Part shown: in pieces, positions 60,598 through 64,000 of the stretch
Layout of the letters: the number at the start of each line of letters is the position of its first letter
How positions within the stretch are numbered: position 1 is the stretch's first letter
Assembly: GCA_016703425.1 (NCBI GenBank)
Contig: JADJCA010000007.1
Span: 372,001 to 436,000 of the forward strand
DNA from: Myxococcales bacterium
GTDB taxonomy: Bacteria > Myxococcota_A > Polyangia > Polyangiales > Polyangiaceae
DNA length: 64,000 nucleotides
Direction: 5' to 3'
Notes under the pieces: model-generated
Databases searched by the model: none
What the model saw: only the letters and a program-made list of their open reading frames with translations
What the model was told of the DNA's origin: nothing
Program-made: the position numbers and the translations under genes

Positions 60598-61503
60598 CTA
60601 TGTTTGCGCGGCGCCATGGCCGCGCGGGCCGAATGCGGCGAAGCGATAGGTTCCCTCTGGGAACACGGTGCTCTCACCCGCGATCCATCGGAGTCGTGCG
60701 TCGCGGTAGGCCTTTCGGAAGCCGCGGAGCGCCGAGAGCTCTTGGCGCCGCCGCTCTTTGTTGCGACATGCCACATGGGGCCGGAGCTTGCGGCGAGGCT
60801 CGACGGTGCGGGGCCTGCTCGTCGGCGCCGTGCCGAGCACGGCCTTGCGTCCAAGCACGCGTCGCCCCGTCTTCGCGCGCCGCGCTTTCGCCGCGTCCTC
60901 TTCCGCACGGACCGCAGCGGCGATCTTGTCGGCCCATTCCTTGGCCGCGAGGTGCTCGAAGCCGTCAATGGGCTCGATGCGAAGGGTCACCTCTTTCGGC
61001 ATCGGGCCGTCTTCCCCGGAAGAAGCCGCCTGGGCGCTTGATGGTCCTCGTCGTGCCGCGGAAGATGTTGGCCGAACGACGACGCACCGGGCCACTCCGC
61101 GACTCGCTCGACGAGGTTGTCCGCCACGGGGTTGCAGAGAACGTAGATGAGCTTGTCGAAGCGGTCTTGGGCCTCGACAAGGTAAACGGCGTTGGGCTGC
61201 TCGGTGGCCCAGAGGTTTTCCCAGCGACCCCAATGCGCGTTGAGGGGCCTTGGCGATCATCTTATGGAAGTGGGCGAAGAACTCGGGGTAGTTCCCGAGG
61301 TTGTCCCGGACGAGCAGGTGCTGGTGGTTGCTCATCGCGATGAAGCCATGCAGCGTGATCTTGTAGCGCTCGCACGCCTCCGCGAGGCAGTAGAGGTAAA
61401 TCTGCTCGACGCGCACATCAGGACGCAGCAGGTGCTGCCGCTGCGTGCAGCGCCGACTGGTGAGGTACGTGCGACCGGCCACGACCTGACGGGGAAGCGT
61501 CAT
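60598..61503 (-). pseudogene. RAYT-like transposase (Y1/IS200 fold) with three one-base frameshifts
   Basis: The start is ATG at 61503 (MTLPRQVVAGRTYLTSRRCT). The HUH motif is MSNHQHLLVRDNLG, and FHKMIAKA follows. The frame then breaks. Restoring it needs removal of one base at 61244-61247 (GGGG on plus), one near 61043-61044 and one at 61014-61017 (CCCC on plus). The result reads LNAHWGRWENLWATEQPN, LIYVLCNPVADNLVERV, ASSFGQHLPRHDED, IKRPGGFFR and EDGPMPKEVTLRIEPIDGF, a typical RAYT with about 300 residues. All three changes are insertions, so either the gene is decayed or the sequence has errors. If intact it is a single-strand-acting transposase that mobilises or maintains REP-type hairpins. 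Confidence 0.72.
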
Positions 61504-61576
61504 GAACGTCACATCGGCAGCGGGGCGAACCAAGTTGCGTCGACCGGCGAAAAAGGAACCCAGGACGGGTCTTGCT
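61424..61576. repeat. 153-bp direct repeat, copy A (contains the start of the RAYT-like gene)
   Basis: It runs from CGCAGCAGGTGC to CTTGCT and repeats at 61629-61781 with the same length and a few base changes. On the minus strand it carries the RAYT start codon (61503) and first 26 codons plus about 70 bases of leader. Confidence 0.92.
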
Positions 61577-61628
61577 GGTCTCACCGTGTGTACACGGTGA
61601 ACTGTCGTCCGCGACGCGCGCATCGGCA

Positions 61629-61781
61629 CGCAGCAGGTGCTGGCGCTGCGTGCAGCGCCGACTGGTGAGGTACGTGCGACCGGCCACGACCTGACGGGGA
61701 AGCGTCATGAACGTCACATCGGCGGCGACGCGAGCCAAGTTGCGTCGACCGGCGAAAAAGGAACCCAGGACGGGTCTTGCT
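61629..61781. repeat. 153-bp direct repeat, copy B (orphan RAYT start)
   Basis: The second copy of the 61424-61576 repeat. It has an ATG at 61708 reading MTLPRQVVAGRTYLTSRR, but the frame then runs out of RAYT sequence, so it is a leftover of a tandem duplication. The 52 bases between the copies hold nothing recognisable. Confidence 0.92.
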
Positions 61782-61790
61782 CGTAGCGAC

Positions 61791-61908
61791 CGACCGCGGC
61801 CCCTACGGCAAGACGCTAGGGCGCGTCTGCATCGACCGAAGCGGGCTCGTCTCCGTGCGTGAAGAGAATAGGAACGGGCCGCGGACGTTTGAGGTGAGGC
61901 GGAGGTGA
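61791..61908 (+). pseudogene. Duplicated 3' end of the lipoprotein gene 59532-60200
   Basis: 118 bases matching 60083-60200 with some base changes, ending at the same TGA codon (DRGPYGKTLGRVCIDRSGLV and the GGAGGTGAGG end). It has no start or signal, so it is a remnant. It lies six bases before the stop of the minus-strand Rhs gene. Confidence 0.9.
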
Positions 61909-61914
61909 GGGCCT

Positions 61915-64000
61915 TCACTTTCCCGGCAGCAAGAGGCGAAACGCCGAGTACTCCTCGTGCGCGGCACGACTTCCTGCAGTGAATGCGTTGCCCCCGGGTT
62001 GAGCGTCGATAAATCTAACGATCCCGCCATCGTTGATGACGTTGAAGACGTGACCCTTGGTTGGGTCAATGAACGGATTGGAGCCCGAAACGATCCCCGC
62101 CGCACCTGGTCCAGCGTCTTCCATCTGCTTGATGATTTCTTCGATGGGGCTTCGGGAGGTGAATTTCCCGCCGAGTGCCTTCTCGAGAACTTCAGGTGCA
62201 CCGGCCGCGGAATTGGTCACCGGACGCGGGCCGTGTCCGCGCAAAATCGAGTGAACCGAGAGAGCCACCTCCTGGCAATTGGTTGTGCCGCGGACGGAAT
62301 TCACATTTCGAAGGCGGGCGGCGAGTGCGACCCTATTCGCCGAGCGCCCGACCGACGTGAGCATCGCGCCGAAGCCCATGCCTCCACCGTCAACAACGAC
62401 CTCTGAGGCCAAGATCGTCGCTTGGTTGAGCATCGGCGCGGAGCGATACAGAAGCGCGACGCCAGTAGTGGCGGCCGTGGCTACGTAAGGGATGAGATAC
62501 GGAAGAAACCAGTACAGCCCAGTCGGGTCGCTCCGCCCAACCGGCGCTCCTCCGACATACCCATAGAGACTCGCCCCGCCCGCGAGTCCAATCGGATCCG
62601 CCTGCAAGTACCTCCCCGTCTTCGGGTCGTAGTCGCGGAAGACGTTGTAATGGAGCCCGCTCTCGTCGTCGTAGAGCTGCCCCGGAAAGCGCATCGGGAA
62701 GCTCAGCTTCACCGAGTCGCCATCGGGATCTTCGTCGGGCATCGACATGCCGAACGCGTCGCCGTCCCATTTCCACACGATCTTGTCGGTGGCGTCGGCT
62801 AGCGCGCGCGGCGTGCCCAGGTGATCGGTGTGAATCGTCTGCGACTCGGTGGGCGTGAAGCGCGCGACGGGCGTCTGGCCCATGTACGCCACTTGGTAGA
62901 TCGGCGCGCCCGTCGCATCGTATTCGCCGATCAAGCGCCCCGCCGCGTCGCGGAACGCGAACGTCGTTTTGGTGCAGCGATGGTCATCATTGCAAGACTC
63001 GCCGGTGGTGCATGAGCCGCACGCCACCTGACCGCCGCAGTCGTCGGGCGCTGTGCCGCACATGAAATTCGCTGGGCACGTCGTCTTCGGCGTGCACCCG
63101 CAGTGGTTCGGAACGCCAGCGCCCGCGCACGTCTCGGGCTCGGTGCACGTGCCGCACGTGATCGTGCCGCCGCAGCCGTCGCTCGCGGTGCCGCAGTTCT
63201 CGCCGGCGGGGCAGACCGTGCCCGGTGTGCAGCCGCACTGGTTCGGAATGCCGCCGCCGCCACACGATTGAGGCGCGCCGCACGAGCCACAATCGATGAG
63301 GCCCCCGCAACCGTCGTCGGCGCTGCCGCAGTTCTGGCCGCTCGGGCACGCCGTCGCCGGTGTGCACCCGCACTGGTTGCCGGTGCCGCCGCCGCCGCAC
63401 GATTGCGGGCCGGTGCAGGCGCCGCAGTCGACGGTGCCGCCGCAACCGTCATCGGCGGTGCCGCAGTTCTGTCCCGCGGGGCACGTCGTCGCCGGCGTGC
63501 ATCCGCATTGATTCGCCGTGGCGCCGCCGCTGCACGACTGGGGCGCGGTGCAGGAGCCGCAGTCAATCGTTCCACCGCAACCGTCGTCGGCGCTGCCGCA
63601 GTTCTGTCCCGCGGGGCAGGTCGTCGCCGGGCTGCATCCGCACTGGTTCGCGACGGTGCCGCCACCGCATGACTGCGGCGCAAGACACGAGCCGCAATCA
63701 AACATCCCTCCACATCCGTCGGACGCGGTGCCGCAGTTCTGTCCCGCCGGGCAGCTCGTCGCCGGCGTGCAACCGCACGCACCGGCCGCGCCGGCGCCGC
63801 CGCACGTCTCGGGCCCAGTGCACGTGCCGCAATCGAGCGTGCCTCCGCAACCGTTGGGCGCCGTGCCGCAGTTCTGCCCCACGGGGCAGCTCGTCTTGCA
63901 GACGACGACGACCTGACACGTGCCACCGCCGCACGTTTCGCCGGCGCTGCACGTTCCGCAAGGGATCGTCCCGCCGCAGCCGTCGCTGGCGGTACCGCAC
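61915..64000 (-). CDS. Rhs-family polymorphic toxin with Cys-rich repeat stalk and C-terminal papain-like (Tox-PL) toxin; 5' end beyond the window
   Basis: Open from 64000 to a stop at 61915, at least 695 residues (numbered here from a GTG at 63882). Residues 1-306 and beyond to 64000 are Cys-rich repeats with an exact 45-residue period (NQCGCTPATTCPAGQNCG, then DGCGG and DCG). The Rhs core is at 308-456: TFAFRDAAGRLIGEYD, IHTDHLGTPRALAD, SFPMRFPGQLYDDESGLHYN, FRDYDPKTGRYLQADPIGL and SLYGYVGGAPVGRSDPTG, the conserved core end. The last 200 residues are a variable tip. From about 525, TTNCQEVALSV (C536), KGHVFNVIND (H611) and IVRFIDAQPG (D626) give the Cys-His-Asp order of papain-fold Tox-PL toxins. 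No immunity gene is evident downstream. It is probably delivered to rival cells. Confidence 0.85.
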   Translation of the reverse strand, partial: CGTASDGCGGTIPCGTCSAGETCGGGTCQVVVVCKTSCPVGQNCGTAPNGCGGTLDCGTCTGPETCGGAGAAGACGCTPATSCPAGQNCGTASDGCGGMFDCGSCLAPQSCGGGTVANQCGCSPATTCPAGQNCGSADDGCGGTIDCGSCTAPQSCSGGATANQCGCTPATTCPAGQNCGTADDGCGGTVDCGACTGPQSCGGGGTGNQCGCTPATACPSGQNCGSADDGCGGLIDCGSCGAPQSCGGGGIPNQCGCTPGTVCPAGENCGTASDGCGGTITCGTCTEPETCAGAGVPNHCGCTPKTTCPANFMCGTAPDDCGGQVACGSCTTGESCNDDHRCTKTTFAFRDAAGRLIGEYDATGAPIYQVAYMGQTPVARFTPTESQTIHTDHLGTPRALADATDKIVWKWDGDAFGMSMPDEDPDGDSVKLSFPMRFPGQLYDDESGLHYNVFRDYDPKTGRYLQADPIGLAGGASLYGYVGGAPVGRSDPTGLYWFLPYLIPYVATAATTGVALLYRSAPMLNQATILASEVVVDGGGMGFGAMLTSVGRSANRVALAARLRNVNSVRGTTNCQEVALSVHSILRGHGPRPVTNSAAGAPEVLEKALGGKFTSRSPIEEIIKQMEDAGPGAAGIVSGSNPFIDPTKGHVFNVINDGGIVRFIDAQPGGNAFTAGSRAAHEEYSAFRLLLPGK
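62965..64000 (-). repeat. 135-bp Cys-rich coding repeats (45-residue period)
   Basis: At least seven units in the window, each with six to eight Cys in the frame CGCTP-ATTCPAGQNCG-DGCGG-DCG-C-PQSCGGG. The Cys-Gly-Cys start recurs exactly every 45 residues (36, 81, 126, 171, 216, 261). The array continues past base 64000. It would make a disulfide-braced rod. Confidence 0.92.

Noticed and set aside
62965..64000. Possible CRISPR or satellite DNA
   Set aside because: The repeats are 135 bp coding units with a strict Cys pattern, part of the Rhs protein.
1..64000. tRNA, rRNA and riboswitch genes
   Set aside because: I looked for clover-leaf and typical conserved loops by eye and saw none, but a covariance search could reveal a small RNA that cannot be judged here.

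Overview
The window is very GC-rich DNA with the gene style of a predatory or soil myxobacterium (Myxococcota, probably class Polyangia). The evidence is four Hanks-type Ser/Thr kinases, about fifteen lipoproteins with Asp/Gly/Ala-rich linkers behind the lipobox, kinase/TPR-PEGA neighbour pairs, an OmpA protein with thrombospondin type 3 repeats, and an Rhs toxin with a long Cys-rich stalk. I cannot name the genus from sequence alone. Coding density is high and overlapping start/stop codons (ATGA, GTGA, TTGA) are common.

Layout. 1-7290 (minus strand): a kinase running off the left edge, a P-type-ATPase-like protein that has lost all its catalytic motifs, acetylornithine aminotransferase (argD), a HAD phosphatase and an RlmI-like rRNA methyltransferase. 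7291-12009: a beta-barrel-like outer-membrane protein, a second kinase and a large lipoprotein. 12017-30528: an envelope-glycan locus with eight multi-membrane-spanning GT-C-like proteins, a GT2 dolichyl-phosphate-mannose-synthase-like enzyme, and a minus-strand operon that makes a dTDP-amino sugar (rfbB, rfbA, methyltransferase, WecE-like aminotransferase). 30538-37910: small lipoproteins, a formylglycine-generating-enzyme-fold protein, a calpain-like protease with a YDGGG repeat, a double-FKBP lipoprotein and apolipoprotein N-acyltransferase (lnt). 37949-43630: an HU-like protein with its terminator, ybeY, a GT2/C45-acyltransferase/LolA operon and an Old Yellow Enzyme. 43668-53019: GNAT, OmpA, kinase, TPR-PEGA, methyltransferase and lipoprotein genes with two hexanucleotide arrays. 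53006-60200: a membrane-sensor kinase, a cobalamin-binding-like protein and more lipoproteins. 60201-64000: a rearranged accessory region with an Rhs fragment, a frameshifted RAYT transposase, a 153-bp direct repeat, a duplicated lipoprotein tail and a large Rhs protein carrying a papain-like (Tox-PL type) toxin domain, cut by the right edge.

How it fits together. The central locus should make a nucleotide-activated 4-amino-4,6-dideoxy sugar and lipid-linked sugars, with GT-C enzymes moving them onto periplasmic acceptors. Lnt, LolA and FKBP supply lipoprotein maturation, transport and folding for the many lipoproteins nearby.

Caution. Four genes (14184-16064, 28704-30528, 37399-37910, 60598-61503) are each restored by removing one to three single extra bases, mostly in short homopolymers. 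This pattern looks more like read or assembly insertions than gene decay. No tRNA, rRNA or CRISPR array was seen.
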